DNA from: JABJAG01 sp038137215
Lineage (GTDB): Bacteria > Pseudomonadota > Alphaproteobacteria > UBA6615
NCBI GenBank assembly: GCA_038137215.1
Contig: JAYQBG010000011.1
Span: 19,941 to 83,940, forward strand
Direction of reading: 5' to 3'
DNA length: 64,000 bases
In this document: positions 24,903 to 32,278 of the stretch, piece after piece
How the letters are laid out: each line of letters starts with the position of its first letter
Numbering within the stretch: the stretch's first letter is position 1
The notes under the pieces: model-generated
Seen by the model: the letters and a program-made list of their open reading frames with translations, nothing else
The model's database searches: none
Told to the model about the DNA's origin: nothing
Program-made: the position numbers and the translations under genes

Positions 24903-27125
24903 TCAGCCGTTCAGGAAGACGGTCGTATTCCCTGCTTCGGTTGCGCGCGCGACAACGCGCCCTATGATCGCGGCGTCGGGCGCGGCTCCCCTGTGCAGTT
25001 CGGAAACACAGGCCTCGGCCTGATCGGCGGGGACGCCGAAGAGCAGGCCGCCCGAGGTTTGCGGATCGAACAGCAAGGGCCGGGTCGGGTGTGCGCTCGC
25101 GAGAATCGCAGGTCCGGCGGAGGCTTCGTTGCCGGGACGCAAGGTGCTTTCGACGCCGGTCTTCGATAATTCATGCGCCCCTGCCAAAACCGGGATCGCG
25201 TCGAGGTCAATCTCGGCGGCGACCCCCGAGGCGTCCAGCATTTCGAGAAGGTGCCCGGCGAGGCCGAATCCGGTGATATCGGTTCCTGCGGTGACCTGAT
25301 GGGCGCGCAGGATCTCGACGCAGGGCCGCAGCGAACGCTGCATGGAGGCCAGCGCGGCCGTGATCCAGTCACCACGGGCATCCGCGCGCATATCGGCGGC
25401 AAACAGGACGCCCGTCCCGATGGGTTTGGTGAGGAGCAGGGTATCGCCCAACTGTAGGCCGCCCTTGCGAATGATGGTGCCCGGTTCGGCGTAGCCATTG
25501 ATCGTCAGGCCGAAGGCCATCTCCGCACCTTCGCCGGTGTGTCCGCCCGCCAGGACCGCTCCCGCTTCGGCCAGTGTCTCGGTGGCGCCCGCCAGTAGCT
25601 GGTAGAGATCGTCACCCATCTTGTCGTCATCGCCGTGGGGCAGCATGACGGCGGCCAGCGCCGAATGGGGTTCGGCCCCCATGGCGAAGATGTCGCCCAG
25701 GCAATGGTTTGCCGCGATCCGTCCGAAGAGGAACGGATCGTCGATGAAGGCGCGAAACTGGTCGACCGTCTGGATCAGGGATTTGCCCGGCGGGGGTGTC
25801 AGGACAGCGGCATCGTCGGGTGCGTCGAGCCCCTGGTCGAGACCTTCCTTGGTCTGTCGGGGCAGGCAGGACAAGGCCGTTCGCAGGACCGGCGCGGGCA
25901 CCTTTGCGCCACAGCCGCCGCAGCGCATTTCTTCCAGCACGTCCGCGCCGGATGCGCCGCTTTCGTCCATATCCGGGAGGTCGTGATATTTCAGCATCCA
26001 GCGGCGGTCGATCCAGTCCTTCCAGCGCCAGACCCATTCGCCTTCCAGCGAGAAGGGACCGCGCGCGGCGATGGCATATTTCTCTCCGGTGGTGATAAGC
26101 GCCAGCGCCTGTCCCTGTGGCTTGTAGGGACGCAACGGTTTGTCCGTGGCTGCGCGGCGCAGGTTCTCGGCCAGATAGGGGCCCTGGCGTACGGCATAGA
26201 CACCGGCCTTGGGCAGTTCGTGATGGATCATCGCGGCGGCGTCGCCTGTCGCGAAGACAGTCGGGTGAGATAGGGACCGAAGGTTGTCATTCACCTCGAT
26301 GAAGCCTTTGTCGTTGCGTGCGAGACCGGTCTCTCCCAGCCAGCGGGGCGGACCGGCGGAGGTGACGAGAATTGTCTGGTCGCTGGCAATGTATTCGCCG
26401 TTGGACAATTCGGTGCCGCCGTCATCGATCCGCGCGGCCATGGCGCCGGTTCGTACATCGATGCCGCGTGTCCGCAGCGCGCGCGTCATCTTGCGCCGTG
26501 CCGCGGCGTTGTAGCTGGGCAGCAGGGTGTCGTTGGCCTCGATCAGGGTAAAGACAAAATCCTCCGGCTGCTTCCCCAGTCCGGGTGCGGCCCGCCGCAG
26601 TTGGTGGGCCAGCGCCAGCAACAGTTCCACGCCACCGGCGCCGCCGCCGATCACTGTCAGGCGAAACGGACCGGTATGGTTCTGTAGGCAGTCGGTCAGC
26701 GCGTGATAGGCCTCCAGAAAGCGGTCGATCGGCTTCACCGGCAGGGCATGTTCGGCGCCATCGATGCCATGGGTCTCCGGTGTGGAGCCGGTGTCGATCG
26801 AGAGTAGGTCGTAGCTGACAGGCGGACGCCCGGCGATCTGCACCTGCTGATGCTCCAGGTTGATCCCGGTGGCGGGCGCGTGGATCAGGCGTGCCTTTGC
26901 AAACGCCGCGAGCGGGCGCAGATCGATATGGGCTTCGCGCCGCGAATAGTGCCCGGCGATGTAACCGGGGATCATGCCGGAATAGGGCGTCAGCATGTCA
27001 CGCGCGATCAGGGTCAGGCGCAAACCGGGTTCCGGCTTCATACCGAAGCGCTTGAGCACGTCCACGTGGCTGTGACCGCCGCCGACCAGAACAATGTCGC
27101 GGTGAATGGGAACCGTGGGTGTCAT
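24903..27125 (-). CDS. selD: FAD-dependent oxidoreductase fused to selenide, water dikinase (SelD)
   Basis: A 740-residue two-domain protein. Residues 1-370 are a pyridine-nucleotide-disulfide oxidoreductase (NADH-dehydrogenase-like) domain, with the FAD dinucleotide fold DIVLVGGGHSHV (10-21), a second GxGxxG at VIGGGAGGVE (about 166-175) and the FAD motif VFATGDAA (about 302). Residues 395-740 are SelD: CGGCGAK carries the catalytic Cys and Lys equivalent to C17 and K20 of E. coli, followed by DDAAV, the TVDQF motif and the HCLGDIFAMGA segment. SelD makes selenophosphate from selenide and ATP. Such fusions are known in cyanobacteria and proteobacteria; the flavin part may supply reduced selenium. 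The position right beside tRNA-Sec supports the call. Cys, not Sec, is at the SelD active site. Confidence 0.96.
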   Translation of the reverse strand: MTPTVPIHRDIVLVGGGHSHVDVLKRFGMKPEPGLRLTLIARDMLTPYSGMIPGYIAGHYSRREAHIDLRPLAAFAKARLIHAPATGINLEHQQVQIAGRPPVSYDLLSIDTGSTPETHGIDGAEHALPVKPIDRFLEAYHALTDCLQNHTGPFRLTVIGGGAGGVELLLALAHQLRRAAPGLGKQPEDFVFTLIEANDTLLPSYNAAARRKMTRALRTRGIDVRTGAMAARIDDGGTELSNGEYIASDQTILVTSAGPPRWLGETGLARNDKGFIEVNDNLRSLSHPTVFATGDAAAMIHHELPKAGVYAVRQGPYLAENLRRAATDKPLRPYKPQGQALALITTGEKYAIAARGPFSLEGEWVWRWKDWIDRRWMLKYHDLPDMDESGASGADVLEEMRCGGCGAKVPAPVLRTALSCLPRQTKEGLDQGLDAPDDAAVLTPPPGKSLIQTVDQFRAFIDDPFLFGRIAANHCLGDIFAMGAEPHSALAAVMLPHGDDDKMGDDLYQLLAGATETLAEAGAVLAGGHTGEGAEMAFGLTINGYAEPGTIIRKGGLQLGDTLLLTKPIGTGVLFAADMRADARGDWITAALASMQRSLRPCVEILRAHQVTAGTDITGFGLAGHLLEMLDASGVAAEIDLDAIPVLAGAHELSKTGVESTLRPGNEASAGPAILASAHPTRPLLFDPQTSGGLLFGVPADQAEACVSELHRGAAPDAAIIGRVVARATEAGNTTVFLNG

Positions 27126-27218
27126 GCAGTTCTCAAATGTGCCGGTGTCGTTCGGGTGTGAGGATAAACACGCCGCGGGGCGATCTCATTCCGCAATCCT
27201 TTGGGCGACACGGAAAAT

Positions 27219-27314
27219 TGGCGGAAGAGGGTGGGAGTCGAACCCACCAGGCACGTCTAACGCCCCTCACCGGTTTTGAAGACCGGGCGCCCCACCGGGG
27301 AACGGTCCTCCTCC
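27219..27314 (-). tRNA. selC: tRNA-Sec, anticodon UCA, CCA encoded
   Basis: On the minus strand the RNA folds as a selenocysteine tRNA. The acceptor stem has 8 bp (GGAGGAGG with CCTCTTCC, one G-U pair). The anticodon stem is CCGGT/ACCGG with loop CTTCAAA, whose anticodon TCA reads UGA. A long variable arm and a T arm GGTGG/CCACC with loop GTTCGACTC follow, then discriminator G and CCA (27219-27221). The length of 96 nt with CCA and the long extra arm are typical of bacterial tRNA-Sec. It lies about 95 bp downstream of the selD fusion gene start on the same strand (upstream in transcription). Confidence 0.96.
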
Positions 27315-27366
27315 ATCGACTATATTCAGACTCCCGGCTTCGGCGAACAAGGGGATGATGCGGAAT

Positions 27367-27651
27367 TTATCTCTTGCCTGCGGGGCAGGGGGTGTTCCCG
27401 ACGAAGCGCGTGATCGCCTGGACGATGGCCGAGCCGGACGAAAACTTGGTGAGTTCGAGGTCGAGCCCGGCCTCTTCGGTCCAGCCTTCGCCTTCCATGA
27501 CGAAGAGCTGCGCCATCGGCATGATCGGGATATAGGCCACCTTCAGCTTGGTGTCGGCAGAGGCACCGGAATGGGCGAGCAGCCCCATGGCCAGTGCGAC
27601 GGCGGTAACGCCGCGCAGTGTGAGTTTGGTGATGGAATTTCGCATGGCCAA
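27367..27651 (-). pseudogene. Truncated NMT1/SsuA-type ABC substrate-binding protein
   Basis: A 94-residue frame with a signal peptide (ending GASA near residue 32). It continues with the first strands of a NitT/TauT-type periplasmic binding protein: LKVAYIPIMPMAQLFVMEGEGWTEEAGLDLELTKFSSGSAIVQAI. The full family has about 320 residues. Here the family match breaks off after residue 80 and the frame ends, 50 bp before tRNA-Sec. No permease or ATPase genes are present. Selenocysteine tRNA genes are known integration points in enterobacteria, so a deletion or excision at selC could have removed the rest; that is inference. Confidence 0.7.
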
Positions 27652-27663
27652 GTCCTTTCGACT

Positions 27664-27686
27664 CTCGCGATTTTAAAGATCGCGAG
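27664..27686 (-). promoter_or_regulatory. Hairpin in leader of truncated binding-protein gene
   Basis: CTCGCGAT and ATCGCGAG form a perfect 8-bp inverted repeat with a 7-nt AT-rich loop, 13 bp upstream of the ATG on the minus strand. It is suited to an operator or attenuator. It touches the tandem repeat that starts at 27684. Confidence 0.5.
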
Positions 27687-27721
27687 GGTATATAGGACTT
27701 AAGAGGGTATATAGGACTTAA
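27684..27721. repeat. Perfect 19-bp tandem duplication
   Basis: GAGGGTATATAGGACTTAA occurs twice head to tail (27684-27702 and 27703-27721) without mismatch. The location is the probable promoter region of the truncated binding-protein gene. TATA-rich content suggests a duplicated -10 region or binding site; a recent slippage is also possible. Confidence 0.85.
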
Positions 27722-27782
27722 ACCCACAATGACAACGTAGAACTTTTTAATTTACACTGTCATATATGTATTAAATACGATC

Positions 27783-28187
27783 TCAGGTTGGGTTGGCCTC
27801 GAAATAGGCAATATCTTCTGCGCTTTGCTTGAATTCCGGATTGCTCGGCCATTCGACAAACCGCGGCGCCATGTCCGATCCATAGCGTACGCGGAAGAGC
27901 AGGGAGCGTTCCGGCCCGTTCTCATACTCGTGGACTTCACCCGGCGGATGGACCACGAACGAGCCGGGTTTGACCTCCAGCACCTCACCATCGGGCGTGC
28001 GCATGGTGCCGCCGCCCTGCCAGCAGAAATAAATCTCCGTGCAATCGGGATGACAATGGTTCGGGCTCACCTGTCCGGGTTCCCAGCAGGCGACCGTGAC
28101 GTCCCCGCCCGATACGGTTTCCAGGATTTTCTCGACATGTTTCTGTGGGTCGAAGACCTGTTCGGCCTCCAAATCGAATGCGATCAT
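27783..28187 (-). CDS. Single-domain cupin protein
   Basis: A 134-residue cupin. The metal motif is seen as NHCHPDCTEIYFCWQGGG (about 44-61, with His44 or neighbouring His and Glu ligands), and the second motif as PGSFVVHPPGEVHEYEN. These small cupins bind Fe, Mn or Zn and act as dioxygenases, isomerases or sensors; the substrate is unknown. It lies 134 bp downstream of the peroxiredoxin-like selenoprotein gene, with a strong terminator hairpin between, so it is probably its own transcript. Confidence 0.8.
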   Translation of the reverse strand: MIAFDLEAEQVFDPQKHVEKILETVSGGDVTVACWEPGQVSPNHCHPDCTEIYFCWQGGGTMRTPDGEVLEVKPGSFVVHPPGEVHEYENGPERSLLFRVRYGSDMAPRFVEWPSNPEFKQSAEDIAYFEANPT

Positions 28188-28268
28188 CGCGGTGTTCCCT
28201 TTCCTGTTTTGTGCTGCGGAGAAGTCTAGCTGTTTTGGTGCGGACTGATAAGTGGCTGAACATGCAAA

Positions 28269-28294
28269 CGCCGCACCGGAAACCCGGCGCGGCG
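28269..28294 (-). terminator. Terminator of the peroxiredoxin-like selenoprotein gene
   Basis: An 11-bp GC-rich stem (CGCCGCGCCGG with CCGGTGCGGCG on the minus strand, one G-U pair) with a GTTT loop, followed by TTTG. It begins 28 bp after the stop codon of the selenoprotein gene. The stem is strong but the T-tract is short. Confidence 0.7.
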
Positions 28295-28321
28295 CGCAAA
28301 AGTCAGACATGTGTCCTGACT

Positions 28322-28801
28322 CTACTTGTTCTTCTGGGACTCGTAGAAGTTCACCATTTTGACAATGTCTGCGGCATCCATGCGGCCCAGCGGGCCATCG
28401 CTGTAACTCGCGGAAATGATGTTGTTGCTGTCGGGGCCCAACACGAACTCCGATGGTTGAATGATCTGGCGGCGATCTTCCCACCAGGAGCCCAGTGAAT
28501 CCGCTTGCTCGCGGGTGACACCATAACCGACCGGGAAGTTGACCTCATCAGCCACTTCCTTGGCTTTCTCGATCGGATCAACACTCGCGGCGACAATAGA
28601 GACGCCGAGCTTGTCAAACTCGTCTTTCAGATTTGCGTAGCCGACCAACTGACGGCGACAATAGGGTCACCAGTGGCCGCGATAGAACAGGATGACCCGG
28701 TATCCGGAACCGAGGCCATCCGGCAGGTCGAGCGTTCCACCATCGACGAGATTCAACGTCAGATTGGGGAAGGCTGAACCGATGCCAAGCTTGTCAGACA
28801 T
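28322..28801 (-). CDS. Peroxiredoxin-like (AhpC/TSA) selenoprotein, UxxC, UGA read as Sec
   Basis: From ATG 28801 the frame has 159 codons to TAG 28322-28324, with one internal TGA at 28667-28669 (codon 45). The segment reads VILFYRGHW-U-PYCRRQLVGY, where Prx-like/BCP-type proteins have RGxWCPYC. The Sec thus replaces the peroxidatic cysteine, and Cys48 is the likely resolving residue. N-terminal FPNLTLNLVDG and the later VSIVAASVDP and LGSWWEDRRQII fit the AhpC/TSA thioredoxin fold, and the length is normal. It should reduce peroxides in the cytoplasm. Prx-like selenoproteins are known from marine metagenomes. A SECIS-like hairpin follows the UGA. Conventional calling starts it after the TGA (28648) and loses the active site. 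Confidence 0.95.
28637..28659 (-). promoter_or_regulatory. SECIS-like hairpin of the peroxiredoxin-like gene
   Basis: Starting 8 nt after the UGA, GTCGCCG (28659-28653) pairs with CGGCTAC (28643-28637), six of seven bases matching. The 9-nt apical loop TCAGTTGGT lies 15-23 nt downstream of the UGA. Bacterial SECIS elements need a short stem and a loop with an early G at this kind of distance, so the position fits. Confidence 0.6.
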
Positions 28802-28971
28802 ATCAAGTCCTTCTCATTGAAAACATGTGCCAAATGGCACGAGACGATCCCTATCGTGCAATTTTGCGGGCTGCGTTGCAATCATGACAGTCTTGTATCA
28901 GCAGCTCGGATCATTGTATCTATGAGGCATCCGGGGGATATCCAATACCGGAACACCAGTGGAGGGACGTC

Positions 28972-29295
28972 ATGACGTTTGGCGAAGTTGTAATTTTGTT
29001 TGTATTGCCGTTTGTTCTGATGCCGGTCGTGATGTTGTTCATTGGCAGGTTTTTCACGGCATCTGATAATGATGGCCGCACCGGTCGCCTGGAGAACTTC
29101 AACGATTTCCATCGCGAGGCTTATGTCGGATCGGCGGTTACCGCTTTTGTCACGGTGGTGGCGTTTGAAATCCGAGGCGGGCCCGAGCCGTTTGTTCTTG
29201 TCTGGCTGCCGCTCCTGACGACGGTCATGGTGCTGCCCTTCGGCTACACGATTGCGCTCGCGCTGAACGGGCTGTTTTCGAAGAAGGCGGCCTAG
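28972..29295 (+). CDS. Small integral membrane protein, unknown function
   Basis: A 107-residue protein with about three hydrophobic segments (residues 6-25, 46-62 and 70-95). GGAGGGACGTC precedes the ATG at 28972. It has no recognisable motif. It is divergent from the peroxiredoxin-like selenoprotein gene, with 170 bp between the starts. Confidence 0.65.
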   Translation: MTFGEVVILFVLPFVLMPVVMLFIGRFFTASDNDGRTGRLENFNDFHREAYVGSAVTAFVTVVAFEIRGGPEPFVLVWLPLLTTVMVLPFGYTIALALNGLFSKKAA

Positions 29296-29313
29296 TTTCC
29301 CGTCGATTGGTTC

Positions 29314-30108
29314 CTAGACCGCTTCGGCGAGGCCACCGGCACCTGTCAGCACAATAAACAGCTCCATGTTGTCCGAACCTGTGTTCCGGATCGCATGGTT
29401 CTGACCTTTCGGCACAAAGACGAAACTCTCGTGGCGCAGTTCTTCCGTGCCTGAACCGTCTTCGGCTTCGCCGCGGCCCTTCTCGACAAAATAGATGGCT
29501 TCCGCCTTGGACAGTCGGTTCATGGCGATGGCGCCGCCCGGCGGCAGGGTGGCATGCAGCAGCGCGTTGGGGCTGCCATTGTGGCTGCCGATCGGCGCGC
29601 GCAGGGTTGCGTCCGCCCACGAATCGGGCAGATTGCCTTGCGGCTCCTCAGTGTCTTCGAGGCGCATCAGAATGCCGTCATTCAGACCATCGCGCGGGGC
29701 GGCGAGATCTTCTTCGGTCGCATTGCCGCAGAACTGGTAGCCGGTTCCGGCCACGTCCGGGGCGTTCATATAGAAGCCGATGACCCGGGCATCCTCGTCA
29801 GGTGTTTCGTTGTAGAAGAAGTGCTCGGAGCCTTTCGGCATCAGTCGGCAATGCCCGGCGGTTACCACCGCCCGGCTGTCGCCCTGTCCCACCACGCCAT
29901 ATCCCGACAGGTACACCGCGATTTCATCGCTGACCGTGTGCAGGTGCTTGGCGTGGGTCGAGCCGGGCCGGAAGATCGAGTGGAACACCGTTGTTGCGCT
30001 GCCCATCTCTCCGGTGATCGGCAGTCGGAATTCCGATATCGCCCAGCCGTCACGCTCTTGCATGCGTTCGATCTCGACGTCGTGGGTGTGAATGACGGAT
30101 ATGCTCAT
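29314..30108 (-). CDS. Bicupin protein
   Basis: A 264-residue protein with two cupin domains. The first spans about 20-125, with STHAKHLHTVSDEIAVYLSG (two His and Glu for metal) and PKGSEHFFYNE. The second spans about 170-260, with AIYFVEKGRGEAE and VPKGQNHAIRNTG. It may be a metal-dependent dioxygenase or isomerase acting on a small acid; the substrate is unknown. The ATG at 30108 has GGAG upstream, and the HbpS-like gene ends 9 bp before it, so the two are likely in one operon. Confidence 0.8.
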   Translation of the reverse strand: MSISVIHTHDVEIERMQERDGWAISEFRLPITGEMGSATTVFHSIFRPGSTHAKHLHTVSDEIAVYLSGYGVVGQGDSRAVVTAGHCRLMPKGSEHFFYNETPDEDARVIGFYMNAPDVAGTGYQFCGNATEEDLAAPRDGLNDGILMRLEDTEEPQGNLPDSWADATLRAPIGSHNGSPNALLHATLPPGGAIAMNRLSKAEAIYFVEKGRGEAEDGSGTEELRHESFVFVPKGQNHAIRNTGSDNMELFIVLTGAGGLAEAV

Positions 30109-30117
30109 GAACTTCTC

Positions 30118-30540
30118 CTAACCTGCATCTGCGATCAGACCGACCGCTTCTATCCCGGCGATCGCGCAGGCTTCGTCCCGATCGGAAACATCGCCGGTGA
30201 CGCCGACCGCCCCAAGAATTTCGGCCGCCTCGTTCCGGATGAGTACGCCGCCGGGGGCGTTGAGGACTTTCCCGTCGGTTGCTGCGTTGAGAGTCTGGAT
30301 GAACCGGTCCGGTCGCTCTACCAGAGCCCGGCTTCCCATCCCCATCCCGAGGGCCCCCCAGGCTTTGGCCTGTGCAATCTGCGGACGCAGAAAACTCGTG
30401 CCGTCTTCCCGCGCAAAGGCCAGTAAATGCCCGCCCGGATCGAGGATGGCAACGCCAAGCGGAAGACATTCGGTCTCCCGACCGTGCTTGAGTGCCACCC
30501 TGATGATTTCCTGCGCCTGTTCGAGTGTGACCTGGGTCAT
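30118..30540 (-). CDS. HbpS/GlcG-like (DUF336) protein
   Basis: A 140-residue protein with the LPLGVAILDPGGHLLAFAREDG strand pair and a C-terminal APGGVLIRNEAAEILGAVGVTG segment, which define the GlcG/HbpS (DUF336) family. Members bind haem or cobalamin or accompany small-acid catabolism genes such as glycolate utilisation. The start at 30540 is supported by GGAG eight bases upstream; the frame is open further upstream. It is the first gene of an operon with the bicupin gene and is divergent from the PhyH gene. Confidence 0.87.
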   Translation of the reverse strand: MTQVTLEQAQEIIRVALKHGRETECLPLGVAILDPGGHLLAFAREDGTSFLRPQIAQAKAWGALGMGMGSRALVERPDRFIQTLNAATDGKVLNAPGGVLIRNEAAEILGAVGVTGDVSDRDEACAIAGIEAVGLIADAG

Positions 30541-30645
30541 CTGTGTCTCCACTATGCCGACTTCTCTTTTCGGCCCGATTGGGTCAGAAGACCCTCCGAT
30601 ATTAGGCTCGTCCATTCAAGCAATCCGAACGGATTATCTCGCAGC

Positions 30646-31446
30646 ATGAGCGATATTGGCATTCCAAGGATCAAGCTTCCGCAAGGTGCGCCCGTGCCTG
30701 ATGTTGTGCGCGATATTGCCTGCGCGCGTTTCGGAAAGGCCGGCGTCATGATCCTGGAGGATGTGATCTCGCCCGAGCTGGTGGCCGCCGTCCATGCGGA
30801 CTACTCCGAGCGTTATGCGGCCTATCACAGAGACATCGAATACGACGATGCGCGCCATGTGGGCTATCGCCGCAACATGATTTCGGTGGCGGTGTCCGGG
30901 GCGCTCGCCGATCCGGGCATCTACGCCAATCCGGGTGCGATGCCCCTGATCCGGGCCCTGCTCGGCGCTGATGTCATTCTGGGCAGCCGTGTTGCCGTCA
31001 CCTCCCTGCCGGGTTCGGAAGACCAGGAATTTCACGTCGACATGCCGCTGCTCTTCGAGGATGCCGAGATTGGCGCCCAGGTGCCGGTTTATTGCGTCAC
31101 GCTGGTGTTGCCGCTGGTGGACATGAACGCGACTAATGGAACCACGGCGTTCTTTCCCGGCAGCCATCTCTCGGTGACCGAGGAGCCGCCGGGGCCTCCG
31201 ATCCTGCCCGAGGTGCCGGTGGGCCATGCGATCCTGTTCGATTCGTGGATCTGGCACCACGGTACGCCCAACCGCTCGCAGGCGCCGCGGCCGGTACTTT
31301 ACAACACCTACCAGCGTCCGTGGTTCCGCGATGTCGTTAATTTCGCACGTCAGAAACCACTGATTATAGACGACGCAACCCTGGCCGCCGTTGATCCGGC
31401 GCACCGGCATCTGTTTGACTGGACCCGCATGCCGGGGATGGCATAG
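30646..31446 (+). CDS. Phytanoyl-CoA dioxygenase (PhyH)-family Fe(II)/2-oxoglutarate oxygenase
   Basis: A 266-residue double-stranded beta-helix oxygenase. The facial triad is visible as the HxD in EFHVDMP (about residues 130-132) and the distal His in WIWHHGTPNRS, with the following Arg or Ser able to hold 2-oxoglutarate. NGTTAFFPGSHL lies between, as in PhyH proteins. It probably hydroxylates a small organic substrate. The ATG 30646 was chosen because the family-like sequence begins there. Confidence 0.87.
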   Translation: MSDIGIPRIKLPQGAPVPDVVRDIACARFGKAGVMILEDVISPELVAAVHADYSERYAAYHRDIEYDDARHVGYRRNMISVAVSGALADPGIYANPGAMPLIRALLGADVILGSRVAVTSLPGSEDQEFHVDMPLLFEDAEIGAQVPVYCVTLVLPLVDMNATNGTTAFFPGSHLSVTEEPPGPPILPEVPVGHAILFDSWIWHHGTPNRSQAPRPVLYNTYQRPWFRDVVNFARQKPLIIDDATLAAVDPAHRHLFDWTRMPGMA

Positions 31447-31620
31447 CGCAGAGAATGCCTGCGTATCTCCGCATCGCTACCACAATTGATATCTATATAA
31501 TTGCGTGCCGGTGTCAGCTTGATGTGCCGGCGTTGACCCGTTCGCGGGCCAGGGGGTACCGCATGGGATGCCGGTGGCATCAATCGGATGGTTTTTAGTC
31601 AGTCTCAGGAGGCGAACAAC

Positions 31621-32268
31621 ATGGTGGGCTTTAACGTTGGGTTTTCGAAAGGAATCCTCATGCGACTACAAAAAGCCACAGCTGCCGCTCTTCTGGCCGC
31701 GCCCGCGCTTGCTTTCGTACCCGCGCCGGCCGGTGCGCAACTGGGTGACATTCTCAAGTCTCCCAAAACGTTGATCGACCGGGCGATCGAGGCGCGCAGC
31801 GCCGAGGACATCGCCAAGGACAACCGGATCGTGATCGATGTGAACGCGATCATGGCCGAGATCGGCACGATCAAGGCCTCGACCGAAATCTACGAACAAA
31901 AACTGCTGATCACGGGCATATTCCCGGACCAGGAAACCCATGACAGTTTCAAGGAAGAGGTCGAGAAGGTGCGCGGTCTGAAGGAGTTGTTCTGGCACGC
32001 GGTCTTCATGAGCGATGAAGAACGCAAGCGCCGCCCCGATCTGCTGGCCTGGGACGATGTGCTGGTTCTGGAAACCAAGGTCGATGTGGAGATGGTCTCA
32101 ACCCGCGGCGTGGCCGATGTGAACTTCCGCACGGCGGTGGATTCCTTCGGGACGGTTTATCTGCTCGGCCGGGCCCGGTCCCAGCCGGAACTCGACAAGG
32201 CCATCGATACCGTTGCGAAGACCGACGGTGTGAAACAGGTGATCAACTATGCGTTTGTACGTCCCTAA
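31621..32268 (+). CDS. Exported BON-domain protein
   Basis: A 215-residue protein. The start at 31621 has a perfect AGGAGG eight bases upstream; a second ATG at 31660 begins the compact signal peptide MRLQKATAAALLAAPALAFV, with cleavage after AGAQ. The mature part carries two BON-like modules, seen as YEQKLLITGIFPDQETHDSF and FGTVYLLGRARSQPELDKA...GVKQVINY. BON proteins sit in the periplasm or outer membrane and take part in envelope stability or phospholipid binding. It is convergent with selB, ending 10 bp from its stop. Confidence 0.82.
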   Translation: MVGFNVGFSKGILMRLQKATAAALLAAPALAFVPAPAGAQLGDILKSPKTLIDRAIEARSAEDIAKDNRIVIDVNAIMAEIGTIKASTEIYEQKLLITGIFPDQETHDSFKEEVEKVRGLKELFWHAVFMSDEERKRRPDLLAWDDVLVLETKVDVEMVSTRGVADVNFRTAVDSFGTVYLLGRARSQPELDKAIDTVAKTDGVKQVINYAFVRP

Positions 32269-32278
32269 TCGTTCGTCC

